Below, one piece after another: positions 1 to 10,366 of a stretch of 64,000 nucleotides of DNA. Positions within the stretch are counted from its first letter, which is position 1. Each line of letters opens with the position of its first letter. This stretch comes from Inquilinus sp042743185 (GTDB lineage Bacteria; Pseudomonadota; Alphaproteobacteria; DSM-16000; Inquilinaceae), in contig NZ_JBHYMS010000007.1 in the NCBI RefSeq assembly GCF_042743185.1, positions 62,001-126,000 on the forward strand, read 5' to 3'. The notes under the pieces are model-generated. The model worked only from the letters and a program-made list of their open reading frames with translations. It made no database searches and had not been told where the DNA came from. A program made the position numbers and the translations under genes.

Positions 1-26
1 CTGAAAGGAGCCATTCGGCTGGGGAA

Positions 27-102
27 TGGTGAGCCGGGTGGGACTCGAACCCACGACCAGGGGCTTAAAAGGCCTCTGCTCTACCGACTGAGCTACCGGC
101 TC
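27..102 (-). tRNA. tRNA-Lys (anticodon TTT)
   Basis: The minus strand folds into a 76-nt cloverleaf with a 7-bp acceptor stem (GAGCCGG/CCGGCTC), a normal D arm, a 7-nt anticodon loop CTTTTAA with anticodon TTT, and a TTCGAGT T loop. The CCA end is encoded (27-29). The anticodon stem has one A-C mismatch between tRNA positions 28 and 42 (genome positions 75 and 61). Only a weak 4-bp hairpin followed by CCTTTC is seen downstream. Confidence 0.95.
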
Positions 103-141
103 ACACTGCCGGCCCGGATCATGTCCGGGCGGGCGGGGCGC

Positions 142-170
142 ACATTAGGGAGGCACCGCCCGACGGTCAA
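142..170 (-). promoter_or_regulatory. Promoter of the tRNA-Lys gene
   Basis: On the minus strand a -35 box TTGACC (170-165) and a -10 box TAATGT (147-142) are separated by exactly 17 bp. They lie about 40 bp upstream of the mature tRNA 5' end and downstream of the coaD stop, so the tRNA can be transcribed independently. This is a match to the sigma-70 consensus by eye, not a mapped start. Confidence 0.6.
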
Positions 171-195
171 CACTCGCAAGGCGCGATAATCGCCC

Positions 196-714
196 CTAAT
201 CCGCCACCAGGCCCTTGCGGGCGAACTGCTCGTTCAGGCGCTTGGCCACCAGCGGGCTGACGAAAGGGGCGATATCGCCGCCCAGCCGCCCGATCTCCTT
301 GACGAAGCGCGAGGAGATGAACTGGTAGCGGTCCGACGCCATCAGGAACACCGTCTCGATCACCGGATTGATCTTGGCATTCATGCCGGCCATCTGGAAC
401 TCGTATTCGAAGTCCGAGACGGCGCGCAGGCCGCGCACCACCGTGGTGGCGCCGACCGAGGCGGCGAAGTGCATCAGCAGCACGTCGAAGGAGCGGACCT
501 CGATCGAGATCCCCTGGGCCACCAGGGGCGCGACGTCGGCCCGCACCAGTTCGACCCGCTCGTCGGTCGAGAACAGCGGGCCCTTGCCGTCGTTGCGGGC
601 CACGGCGACGACCAGATGGTCGACGATCCGCGTCGCCCGCTGGATGATGTCCATATGCCCTTTGGTGATCGGATCGAAGGTGCCGGGATAGACCCCGGTG
701 CGCGGCTTGGACAT
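196..714 (-). CDS. coaD: Phosphopantetheine adenylyltransferase
   Basis: This cytoplasmic enzyme transfers AMP from ATP to 4'-phosphopantetheine to give dephospho-CoA, the penultimate step of coenzyme A synthesis. The 172-residue product has the usual family length. It carries the nucleotidyltransferase T/HxGH motif in GTFDPITKGH near the N-terminus (residues 11-20) and the late ISSRFVKEI signature. It follows gyrA with a 15-bp gap on the same strand, an arrangement common in alphaproteobacteria, and is probably cotranscribed with it. Confidence 0.97.
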   Translation of the reverse strand: MSKPRTGVYPGTFDPITKGHMDIIQRATRIVDHLVVAVARNDGKGPLFSTDERVELVRADVAPLVAQGISIEVRSFDVLLMHFAASVGATTVVRGLRAVSDFEYEFQMAGMNAKINPVIETVFLMASDRYQFISSRFVKEIGRLGGDIAPFVSPLVAKRLNEQFARKGLVAD

Positions 715-729
715 CCGTGCGGCCTTCCT

Positions 730-3492
<2,763 letters not shown>

Positions 3493-3593
3493 GGCACTGT
3501 CCGGACTGGCAAAAGGACGCGCCCGGTCAGCCTGCCGGGCGCGGCGACGCTAGCACGTTTCCGCACCTGCGAACAATCGCGCCGGAGCGGCCT

Positions 3594-4991
3594 TCAGGCG
3601 GCTGCGCCGGCCGCCGCGGAAGCCCGGGTGTCGCCGCGCGCCAGCAGGTGGAAGCGGCCGGCCAGGAGGCCGACCGAGACCACGCTGGCGATCAGGATCG
3701 CCTCGAACAGCCCGACCGCGCCGCGGCCGAGATGGACGCCCAGGAACCAGCCCAGCGGCGTCATCACCACGACGTAGGAGATGGTGTGCAGCAGCGTCGG
3801 CACCACCACGTCGCCGCGGCCGCGCAGCGCGTTGGCGACCACCACCTGGCCGCCGTCGACCAGCAGGATGAAGGTCGAGACCAGGACCACCGGCACCAGC
3901 AGCGGGATCAGCGCCGGGTCGCTGGTGTAGGCCTCGGCGATCGGCCGGGCGAACAGCCACAGCACCGCCCCGAGCAGCACCATGACGACGCTGTTGACGC
4001 CGAGCCCGACCCAGCCGGCCAGCACCATGTCCTTGAGGTCGTGCCGGCCATGGGCGATGCCGACCCGGACCGCGGTGGCGGAGGCGAGGCCGAGCGCCAC
4101 CATGAAGATCAGCGCGATCAGGTTGAGGCCGATCGAATAGGCGGCGAGCGGCAGGGTGCCGAGCAGCCCGGCGAAGAAGGTCAGCGCGGTGAAGGCGCCC
4201 GATTCGATGAAGATGCTGAGGCCGCCGCCATAGCCGAGCTGGCGCTGCTTCGACCAGTCGCGCCAGCGCCAGCCGCGCCAGCGGCGGATGCCGTAGGCAT
4301 CGCGGTCGCGCATCCACCAGACATAGGCGACCAGGCTGGCCGCCAGGAAGATGCGCGAGGCGGTGCTGGCCCAGGCCGCGCCGATCGCCCCGAGCTCCGG
4401 CAGGCCGGCGACACCGAACACCAGCAGCCAGTTGACCAGCGCGTTCAGGAGGTTGGCCACGATCATCGCGATCATGCCCGGCACCGGCCGCTTCAGCCCC
4501 TCGAGGAAGAAGGCCGTGACGGTGTAGATCACCGCCGCCGGCATGCCCCAGCCGAGCACGATGGCGATGTCGGCGCCGGCTTTCGACAGCTCCGGCGTCT
4601 GGCCGGTCAGGACCAGCAGCGGCTCGATGAAATGGCACAGCACGGCCAGCACCAGGCCGATGGCGCCGCCGTAGATCAGCGCCCGGTGCCAGACCGCGCC
4701 GCATTCGTCGGGCCGGTTGCGGCCGAGGGCGTTGGCGCTCATCACCAGCGTGCCGATGACGAGGCCGGTGGAGGTGCCGATCATGCTGCCGATCGGGGCG
4801 TTGGCGATCGACAGATGCGCCAGGTCGGCACTGCCGTAGCGGCCGACGAAGAGGGTGTCGACCAGCGCCATCAGGATCAGCCCGGCACGGGCGACGATCA
4901 CCGGCAGCGCCAGGCGCAGCAGCTCATAAACATGTCGCCGGACCCGGGCGCGCATCCAGCTTTCGCCCGGCCGGATCGGAACCTGGTACAT
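3594..4991 (-). CDS. MATE family efflux transporter
   Basis: Inner-membrane multidrug or toxin extrusion antiporter driven by a Na+ or H+ gradient. About twelve hydrophobic helices are visible, in two similar halves, after a short basic N-terminus. Length of about 465 residues is typical of the family. I chose the ATG at 4991 (MYQVPIRPGESW) because GGGAGAGG sits at ribosome-binding distance; an upstream in-frame ATG at 5018 would add nine residues without a site. The gene is monocistronic, about 100 bp upstream of gyrA on the same strand. Substrate cannot be inferred. Confidence 0.88.
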   Translation of the reverse strand: MYQVPIRPGESWMRARVRRHVYELLRLALPVIVARAGLILMALVDTLFVGRYGSADLAHLSIANAPIGSMIGTSTGLVIGTLVMSANALGRNRPDECGAVWHRALIYGGAIGLVLAVLCHFIEPLLVLTGQTPELSKAGADIAIVLGWGMPAAVIYTVTAFFLEGLKRPVPGMIAMIVANLLNALVNWLLVFGVAGLPELGAIGAAWASTASRIFLAASLVAYVWWMRDRDAYGIRRWRGWRWRDWSKQRQLGYGGGLSIFIESGAFTALTFFAGLLGTLPLAAYSIGLNLIALIFMVALGLASATAVRVGIAHGRHDLKDMVLAGWVGLGVNSVVMVLLGAVLWLFARPIAEAYTSDPALIPLLVPVVLVSTFILLVDGGQVVVANALRGRGDVVVPTLLHTISYVVVMTPLGWFLGVHLGRGAVGLFEAILIASVVSVGLLAGRFHLLARGDTRASAAAGAAA

Positions 4992-5219
4992 CGCGGCGCC
5001 TCTCCCTCGGAGCGGCACATTAGCAGCACGGCGGGGCGGAGATCAGGCGGCCGAACGCCGACCTGCCATGCGCGCCGCCGGAACGGCAGCGAAAGCATAC
5101 TTCAAATATTTTACAGTTATTACTCAGAATAGCATTTAAAATCGATTTCTATATTCACTAATGACTCGAACAATTCTTTATCGCAGAGTTTCGGCACCGT
5201 ATATCCACGGAGATCTGAA

Positions 5220-6050
5220 ATGGATCGCTCCAGCAACACAGTCGAATATGCACTGGGCCATTCCGAGTCGGAGATCCAGAGGCTGATGCTGCAGGCCACA
5301 GTGCTGCGGCCGATCACCGAGCGCCTGTTGCACGCCGCGGGGCTGCGGCCGGGAATGCGTGTGCTCGACCTCGGCTGCGGCGCCGGCGACGTCTCGCTGC
5401 TGGCGGCGGAGATCGTCGGGCCGACGGGCGTGGCGATCGGCATCGACCGCAGCGCCGAGGTTCTGACAGTCGCCCGGGCCCGAGCCGCGGCGGCAGGGTT
5501 GGACCATGTCGCCTTCATCGAGACGGACATCGATGACTTCGCAGTCGGGGAACCCTTCGACGCCGTCCTCGGGCGCTATGTCCTGATCCATCAGCCGGAG
5601 CCGACCGAGACGATCCGCCGGGCCGCTGCGCAGCTGCGGCCCGGCGGCATTGCAGCCTTCCATGAGATCGCCCTGCACAGCGACTGCGAGTCGCTGCCGC
5701 CCGTGCCGCTGTGGCAGGGCACCGCGCGCGTGCTCTTCGACGCCTTCCGGATGCTCCTGCCCCATCCCGACATTGCCGGCCGGCTGATCCATGCCTTCGC
5801 CGAGGCTGGACTGCCGACGCCTCGGCTGTTCAGCGAAAGCCCTGTCGGCGGTGGCGAGGATTCGCCGCTCTATGCCTGGATGGCGGAGTCGGTGCGCAGC
5901 GGCCTGCCCCTCATTCGGCGATCAGGGCTGGCGGACGCCGAGGCGATCGGGATCGAGACGCTGGAGGACCGGCTGCGGCAGGCAGCCGTGGCGGCCCGCA
6001 GCCAGCTCGTGATCTCAGCGCAGATCTGCGCGTGGAGCCGCAAGCCGTAG
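5220..6050 (+). CDS. Class I SAM-dependent methyltransferase
   Basis: A 276-residue cytoplasmic methyltransferase of unknown substrate. The SAM-binding motif I is explicit (VLDLGCGAGD at residues 43-52), followed by an acidic residue after the second strand (GIDRS) and a motif II/III pattern around ETDIDDF and FDAVLGRYVL. A GGAG site lies 7 bp before the ATG. The 229 bp upstream, divergent from the MATE gene, are strikingly AT-rich for this genome and probably hold the promoter; no adjacent gene points to a pathway. Confidence 0.82.
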   Translation: MDRSSNTVEYALGHSESEIQRLMLQATVLRPITERLLHAAGLRPGMRVLDLGCGAGDVSLLAAEIVGPTGVAIGIDRSAEVLTVARARAAAAGLDHVAFIETDIDDFAVGEPFDAVLGRYVLIHQPEPTETIRRAAAQLRPGGIAAFHEIALHSDCESLPPVPLWQGTARVLFDAFRMLLPHPDIAGRLIHAFAEAGLPTPRLFSESPVGGGEDSPLYAWMAESVRSGLPLIRRSGLADAEAIGIETLEDRLRQAAVAARSQLVISAQICAWSRKP

Positions 6051-6119
6051 CGGCCGTGGCTTCGCCGCCCCTTTCGGGACGCTATGCTGGCGGGATCGCA
6101 GGTCGACCGGACCAGTACC

Positions 6120-6225
6120 ATGATCACCCCCCGCCGCGCTCGCCCTCTTCGCCGTGCCCGTCGCCCTCGCCGCCCTGGTTCCCGGACCGGCGCAGACCGC
6201 TGCGCCGATCGCCAGCCGAAGTTGA
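6120..6225 (+). pseudogene. Possible remnant of a small secreted-protein gene, frameshifted
   Basis: An ATG at 6120 is followed by a run of six C residues (6127-6132). Read straight on, the frame gives arginine-rich nonsense. If one C is dropped, the frame encodes a classic signal peptide (MITPAALALFAVPVALAAL, then VPGPAQTAAP) and stops at 6225 after 34 residues. In the uncorrected signal-peptide frame there is a stop at 6121-6123 and no start. It may be a decayed 5' fragment or chance; it lies between two convergent genes. Confidence 0.28.
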
Positions 6226-6229
6226 GGGT

Positions 6230-7174
6230 TCAGGCCGGGACCGGCGCGTCGGTCCGCTCCGCCGTTCCCGCCTCGCCCTCCAGCAGCCGGCGCTCGGCCG
6301 CGAACAGGGCGGCGATCGCCTCCTTGGCCCTGGCGATTCGGGGCGAGCGCCCGACATCCTGGTGCACGATCAGGCGATAGCGGTGCTCCATCGCCGGCAC
6401 CAGCGGCGACACCCGCACCAGATCCGGATGCACGTCGCCGACGAAGCAGGGGATCAGCGCCAGCCCGGCGCCGGACGCCAGCGCCGACAGCATCAGGTCG
6501 GTGGTGGTCAGGCGCAGGATCCGGGTGTTTCCGGCCGATGCGAGCTGCCGGTCGAGCGGATAGCCGTCGACATCGCTGCCGACCCGCACCCGCTCGTTGT
6601 CGTAGATCACCCAGTCGCAGGCGCCGAAGCGCGCCTCGGTCCTGGCCTCCGGATGCCGGTCGACATAGGGCCGCGCGCCGTAGAAGGCGTAGGCGGATTT
6701 GGCGACCAGGCGGGACCGCAGGCCCGGCGCCTCCGGCACGGAGGCGTAGACGCCGAGATGCACCGAATCATCGCCCAGATTCGGCAGCTGCCGTTCGAAA
6801 TCCACGGCCAGGTCGATGCCGGGCAGCGCCTCGCGCAGCCGGGACAGCCGTTCGGCCAGGAAGCGGCTGGCCCAGCCGCCGGCGGCGACCCGCACCAGCC
6901 CGGTGCCGGGATCGGCCTGGATCCGCGCCTCGCGCTCCAGCGCCGCCGCCGATTCCGCCATGGCCCGCAGATGCGGCAGCAGCGCCTCCCCGGCCACGGT
7001 CGGGCGATAGCCGTCGGCGCTGCGCTCGAACAGGATCAGCCCCAGCCGCTCCTCCAGCGCCTGGACCCGGCGGCCGATGGTCGGCTGGCTGAGGCCCAGG
7101 CGCCGCGCCGCCGCCGACAGGCTGCCGGTCTCGGCCACCGCATGGATCACCCGCAGATCGTCCCAATCGGTCAT
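6230..7174 (-). CDS. LysR family transcriptional regulator
   Basis: DNA-binding regulator with an N-terminal winged helix-turn-helix (DWDDLRVIHAVAETGSLSAA, then RRLGLSQPTIGRRVQ) and a C-terminal periplasmic-binding-like effector domain, 314 residues as expected for the family. The reading frame stays open for about 100 further codons upstream, but that stretch has no regulator similarity, so the ATG at 7174 directly before the helix-turn-helix is taken as the start. It is divergent from two small genes at 7386-7804, and a perfect inverted repeat lies between them, the usual layout for autoregulated LysR pairs. Confidence 0.88.
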   Translation of the reverse strand: MTDWDDLRVIHAVAETGSLSAAARRLGLSQPTIGRRVQALEERLGLILFERSADGYRPTVAGEALLPHLRAMAESAAALEREARIQADPGTGLVRVAAGGWASRFLAERLSRLREALPGIDLAVDFERQLPNLGDDSVHLGVYASVPEAPGLRSRLVAKSAYAFYGARPYVDRHPEARTEARFGACDWVIYDNERVRVGSDVDGYPLDRQLASAGNTRILRLTTTDLMLSALASGAGLALIPCFVGDVHPDLVRVSPLVPAMEHRYRLIVHQDVGRSPRIARAKEAIAALFAAERRLLEGEAGTAERTDAPVPA

Positions 7175-7302
7175 GGCCGGCCTTGCCCTCGCATCCTGAA
7201 CGGAAACGTACAGGCCCTCCTCGATATTGTCGAATGGCGTACGCCGGCGTTCAGCCTCATCTTCCGCCCCGCGGCCACCCGGATGCATCGGTCCGCGCAT
7301 CT

Positions 7303-7326
7303 CTCCTGACAGGATGATGTCAGGAG
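7303..7326. promoter_or_regulatory. Inverted repeat, candidate LysR operator
   Basis: CTCCTGACA (7303-7311) and TGTCAGGAG (7318-7326) form a perfect 9-bp inverted repeat with a 6-bp spacer, in the intergenic region between the LysR gene and the divergent small genes. The inner part TGACA-N6-TGTCA is the dyad type LysR proteins bind. Function is inferred from position and symmetry only. Confidence 0.5.
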
Positions 7327-7385
7327 GGGTGGCGTAGTCTTCCACCATCGCCTCGGGCCGCCCGAGGCCGGAGATGGAGGACCCG

Positions 7386-7571
7386 ATGGCCGTGCTGACG
7401 GAAGTGGTGATGTACCGGGCCCGGCCCGGCGCCGCGGCCGAGACCGTGGTCACGGTGTCCGACGCCACCGGCCCGGTGATCACCGGCCGCTACGGCATCG
7501 ACACGGCCCCGCCGCCGGCGCCGAAGGCGGCCGCCTGCCCGATCGCGATGGCTTCAAGGAGATCGTCATGA
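7386..7571 (+). CDS. Small protein of unknown function
   Basis: A 61-residue frame (MAVLTEVVMYRARPGAAAE..) that I do not recognise. GAGG lies 5 bp before the ATG at 7386; an in-frame ATG at 7374 is possible but has no spaced site. Its stop overlaps the start of the next gene (ATGA), which favours translational coupling and a real gene. There is no signal peptide, membrane segment or known motif. It is divergent from the LysR regulator and may be its target. Confidence 0.45.
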   Translation: MAVLTEVVMYRARPGAAAETVVTVSDATGPVITGRYGIDTAPPPAPKAAACPIAMASRRSS

Positions 7572-7804
7572 GCACCCATGTCCTGCGCCTGCCGCTGCGC
7601 CAGCGTCCCGCCGGCCTGCTGGAGCGGATCTGGCGCCGCGTTGCCGGCGGATCGGCACGACCGGCCGCGCGGAAGACCCGGCTGCGCCTGGAGACGCTGA
7701 GCGACTCCGCCCGCAGCGACCTCGGCCTGCCGCCGGACGCGGATTTCGAGGCCGCCACCACCCGCATCGGCCTGATGGCCGTGGCCGGGCGGATGCTCCT
7801 GTAG
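7568..7804 (+). CDS. Small basic protein with a DUF1127-like C-terminus
   Basis: A 78-residue protein, strongly basic in its first 45 residues, with a C-terminal stretch (RLRLETLSDSARSDLGLPPD) that resembles the DUF1127 core (Leu-rich, ending in a D-x-GL motif). DUF1127 proteins are short, common in alphaproteobacteria, and linked in some species to phosphate or carbon metabolism and RNA binding. AGGAG lies at 7557-7561, and the start overlaps the stop of the preceding small gene. The family match is by eye and tentative. Confidence 0.55.
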   Translation: MSTHVLRLPLRQRPAGLLERIWRRVAGGSARPAARKTRLRLETLSDSARSDLGLPPDADFEAATTRIGLMAVAGRMLL

Positions 7805-7945
7805 GGACAGTTTGGAAATGCTACTGGCGCGGCCGCCTGACGGCGGCTTCTCCGCTTCCGGTGCTCACGGACCAAATGTCCGCTGCGCTCCGGTTCTCGA
7901 AGCCACCGCCATGCGACTCACGCCAGCGCATTTCGAAACTGCCCC
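7804..7945. repeat. MITE-like palindromic element (142 bp)
   Basis: The ends 7804-7829 and 7921-7945 are imperfect inverted copies of each other (22 of 26 aligned positions, sharing CAGTTT, GAAATGC and CTGGCG). Between them are two further dyads: GCCGCC-tgac-GGCGGC (7832-7847) and GGAC-caaat-GTCC (7869-7881). It has no coding capacity and sits exactly between the stop of the DUF1127-like gene and the reductase gene. Size and nested structure suit a miniature inverted-repeat element or a large intergenic RNA hairpin; no clear target-site duplication is visible. Confidence 0.55.
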
Positions 7946-7963
7946 TGACGTCCAAGGCAGACG

Positions 7964-8986
7964 CTACTCCGCCACCTTGACCAGGAGCTTGCCGAAATTC
8001 TCGCCCCGGAACAGCCGCAGGAAGGTCCGGGGCGCGGTCTCCAGCCCCTCGACGACGTCCTCGCGGTAGCGCAGCTTCCCCTCCCGGATCCAGCCGGAGA
8101 CGTCGCGCAGGAAGGCGGCGTGCTGGTCGGCGAAGTCGCTGACGATGAAGCCGCGCAGAGTCAGCCGCTTGGACAGCACGCTGCGCATCATCGCCGGCAC
8201 CAGGTTCGGTCCGTCCGGCAGGCCGGTGGCGTTGTACTGGGCGATCAGGCCGCAGACCGGGACCCGGGCGAAGGGGTTCAACAGCGGCCACACCGCCCCC
8301 CACACCGCGCCGCCGACATTCTCGAAATAGACGTCGATCCCGTCTGGCACGGCCGCGCGCAGCCGCTCGGCGAAATCCGGCGCCCGGTGGTCGACCGCGG
8401 CGTCGAAGCCGAGCTCCCCGGTCAGATAGGCCCCCTTCTCCGCCCCGCCGGCGATGCCGACGACGCGCGCGCCCTTGATCTTCGCGATCTGCCCGACCAC
8501 CGCGCCGACCGCCCCCGAGGCGGCCGAGACCACGACGGTCTCGCCCGGCTTCGGCCGGCCGATGGTGAGGAGGCCGGTATAGGCCGTCATCCCAGGCATG
8601 CCGAGCACGCCGACCGCGGTCGAGATCGGCCCCAGCGACGGATCGACCTGGCGCAGCCCGGTGCCGTCGGACAGCGCGTAGTCCTGCCAGCCGGTGCGGC
8701 CTTCGACGATGTCGCCCGGGGCGAAGCCGGGGTGGTTCGAGGCGACGACGCGGCCGACCGCGCCGCCGACCATGACCTGGCCGATCTCGACCGGGGCCGC
8801 ATAGGATTTCGCGTCGCTCATCCGGCTGCGCATATAGGGGTCGAGCGACAGCCACAGCGTGCGGATCAGGAGCTGGCCCGGGCCGGGCGCCGGCACCGCC
8901 TCCTCGACCAGGCGGAAGTCGCTGTCCTTCGGCTCCCCCACCGGCCGCGCGGCGAGCAGGATCCGGCGATTCACATCGGTGCTCAT
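7964..8986 (-). CDS. NADP-dependent MDR-family oxidoreductase (CurA/YncB-like)
   Basis: Zinc-independent medium-chain reductase that uses NADPH to reduce the double bond of enones or related carbonyls. The 340-residue protein begins with a CurA-type substrate domain (LSLDPYMRSRMSD near residues 48-60) and carries a Rossmann nucleotide site with the AASGAVG motif near residue 152. The structural-zinc cysteines of alcohol dehydrogenases are absent, as expected for this subgroup. It is monocistronic; the MITE-like element lies 18 bp past its stop. The physiological substrate is unknown. Confidence 0.88.
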   Translation of the reverse strand: MSTDVNRRILLAARPVGEPKDSDFRLVEEAVPAPGPGQLLIRTLWLSLDPYMRSRMSDAKSYAAPVEIGQVMVGGAVGRVVASNHPGFAPGDIVEGRTGWQDYALSDGTGLRQVDPSLGPISTAVGVLGMPGMTAYTGLLTIGRPKPGETVVVSAASGAVGAVVGQIAKIKGARVVGIAGGAEKGAYLTGELGFDAAVDHRAPDFAERLRAAVPDGIDVYFENVGGAVWGAVWPLLNPFARVPVCGLIAQYNATGLPDGPNLVPAMMRSVLSKRLTLRGFIVSDFADQHAAFLRDVSGWIREGKLRYREDVVEGLETAPRTFLRLFRGENFGKLLVKVAE

Positions 8987-9088
8987 GATCGGCTCCCATC
9001 TATGGATGGCGGAAACTAAGCACCATTCTCATGCGAGATGAAGGGATTTGACCCGATCAACGGAAATGATCCGTGGAATATGCCGCGA

Positions 9089-9565
9089 TCACGCGGCGCG
9101 GATGAAGACCGTGACGGTGACGACGAGCAGCCCCAGCGCCAGCGCGGGACCGAAGGGCCGCATCTCGCGCCACTTCATGCCGCGCCAGGGCGCCAGGGCC
9201 AGCTTCGGGAGCAGCTCGACGAGGCAGGCCAGGATCAGCACGAACAGGCTGCCCTGGACACCGACCCAGAGGCTGGCGGCGGTCAGGAACTTCAGGTCGC
9301 CCCAGCCGATGCGGGCGTTGTGGTCGACCTTCTGGATCAGCCAGGCGATGCCGCCCAGCATCACGAATGTGACCAGGCCCTGCGTCAGGGCGACGGCCAA
9401 TGTCATCAGCTCCGGCGCCCGGATGACCGCCTGGCCGAGGCCGACGGCGCCGAGGGCGAGGTTCCAGACGTTCGGAATCCGGCTTTCCCGCAGATCGATC
9501 AGGACGATCGGCATCAGCAGCAGGACCAGCAGGCCGAGAGCGATGAAGTCGAATCCGTCCATCAA
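9089..9565 (-). CDS. tadV: Tad prepilin peptidase (A24 family)
   Basis: Inner-membrane aspartic protease that cleaves the leader of Flp pilin and of TadE/F-like pseudopilins. At 158 residues it is the short form lacking the methyltransferase domain, typical of TadV/CpaA. The two catalytic aspartates are visible: Asp24 in VLIDLRESRIPN and Asp90 in the GxGD motif GWGDLKF. About five membrane helices are present. Its start overlaps the tadE stop (ATGA). It is the last gene of the pilus operon, whereas in many tad loci tadV sits near the front beside flp. Confidence 0.92.
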   Translation of the reverse strand: MMDGFDFIALGLLVLLLMPIVLIDLRESRIPNVWNLALGAVGLGQAVIRAPELMTLAVALTQGLVTFVMLGGIAWLIQKVDHNARIGWGDLKFLTAASLWVGVQGSLFVLILACLVELLPKLALAPWRGMKWREMRPFGPALALGLLVVTVTVFIRAA

Positions 9566-10023
9566 TAGCCGCCGTTCGGAACGACGCTGGTCGCGGTCAG
9601 GCTGTTGCCGGTCAGGAGATCCGAGAACGGCAATAGCTTCAGCGCCGAGATATCGTAGGTGATGGTCACCTGAAACAGGTTCGGGCTGCCGGCTACGGCC
9701 GCGGCCTTGAACTCCTTGACCTTGGTCCAGTTGAACGTCGGCGCATAGCCCGCGAAGATGGTCTTCGCCGTCGTCTCCGCCAGCGTCGCCCGCTCCGTGT
9801 TCGACAGGCCGGCGATGGATGCCCGCGCGCTTTCCGCCGCCGCGTTGGACACGGCGAGCCAGGTGCCGAAATAAATGCCGAACAGGGCCGTCGCGAAGAT
9901 CAGCATCAGGAACAGCGGCGCAACCAAAGCGAACTCCATTGCCGCCAAACCTGAGTCCGACTGAAAGTCCGTAGGCGCCTTTGCATCCGCAGATTTTAGA
10001 TTAATAGCTTCAAACGGAAACAT
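9562..10023 (-). CDS. tadE: TadE-like pseudopilin
   Basis: Minor pilin-like protein needed for Flp pilus assembly. The 153-residue product has a short polar leader, then the TadE motif GLAAMEFALVAPLFLMLIFA, whose Glu follows the processing region, a single membrane helix and a small extracytoplasmic domain. The ATG at 10023 is preferred because GGTGGG lies just upstream; an ATG at 10068 would place the N-terminus inside a strong hairpin. It overlaps tadV by ATGA and follows flp by 83 bp. Confidence 0.85.
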   Translation of the reverse strand: MFPFEAINLKSADAKAPTDFQSDSGLAAMEFALVAPLFLMLIFATALFGIYFGTWLAVSNAAAESARASIAGLSNTERATLAETTAKTIFAGYAPTFNWTKVKEFKAAAVAGSPNLFQVTITYDISALKLLPFSDLLTGNSLTATSVVPNGGY

Positions 10024-10043
10024 AGACCCACCTAAGTTCGCAG

Positions 10044-10077
10044 ATTGGCGGGGCAAGTAAATACCCACCCCGCCAAT
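10044..10077 (-). other. Stem-loop between flp and tadE
   Basis: ATTGGCGGGG (10044-10053) and CCCCGCCAAT (10068-10077) form a perfect 10-bp stem with a 14-nt loop, located after the flp stop and before the tadE ribosome-binding site on the minus strand. No run of T follows, so it is more likely an mRNA processing or stabilising hairpin, or an attenuator, than a strong terminator. Such a structure would let pilin mRNA outnumber the downstream message. Confidence 0.6.
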
Positions 10078-10106
10078 GCATAAACTCGAACTACCTTCGC
10101 CCCATA

Positions 10107-10292
10107 CTAACCAGCATTTGTGATTTTTGTTTGTATATTCGTAAACCCGGTTTGCAAAGCTGACCTCAAGGTCGGCACAACGGCCACGAGAGCAGCGGCG
10201 ATCAGGGCGGCGAGGATGGCATATTCCACGGCCGTAATGCCGTCCTCTTCGCGAGCGGCACGGCGGCTGTAGTTAATCAGTTTCCGCAACAT
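10107..10292 (-). CDS. flp: Flp/Fap type IVb major pilin
   Basis: Major structural pilin of the Tad adhesive pilus, 61 residues. It has a short basic leader (MLRKLINYSRRAAREEDG), a cleavage site after Gly18 and the mature start ITAVEYAILAALI with the required Glu at +5 and adjacent Tyr, then a hydrophobic helix and a short tail. The AAGGAGG Shine-Dalgarno at 6-8 bp is the strongest in the operon, fitting high pilin output. It is unusual in lying after tadG rather than first in the operon. Confidence 0.96.
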   Translation of the reverse strand: MLRKLINYSRRAAREEDGITAVEYAILAALIAAALVAVVPTLRSALQTGFTNIQTKITNAG

Positions 10293-10366
10293 GACTATAC
10301 CTCCTTAACTACTACCGGGTCTGACTTCCCGCCTGCGCCCCGGCGCCGCCGACGGTGTTCCGAAAC

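Noticed and set aside
9083..9096. Small hairpin CCGCG-atca-CGCGG at the end of tadV as a terminator
   Set aside because: It overlaps the stop codon and no T run follows on the minus strand.
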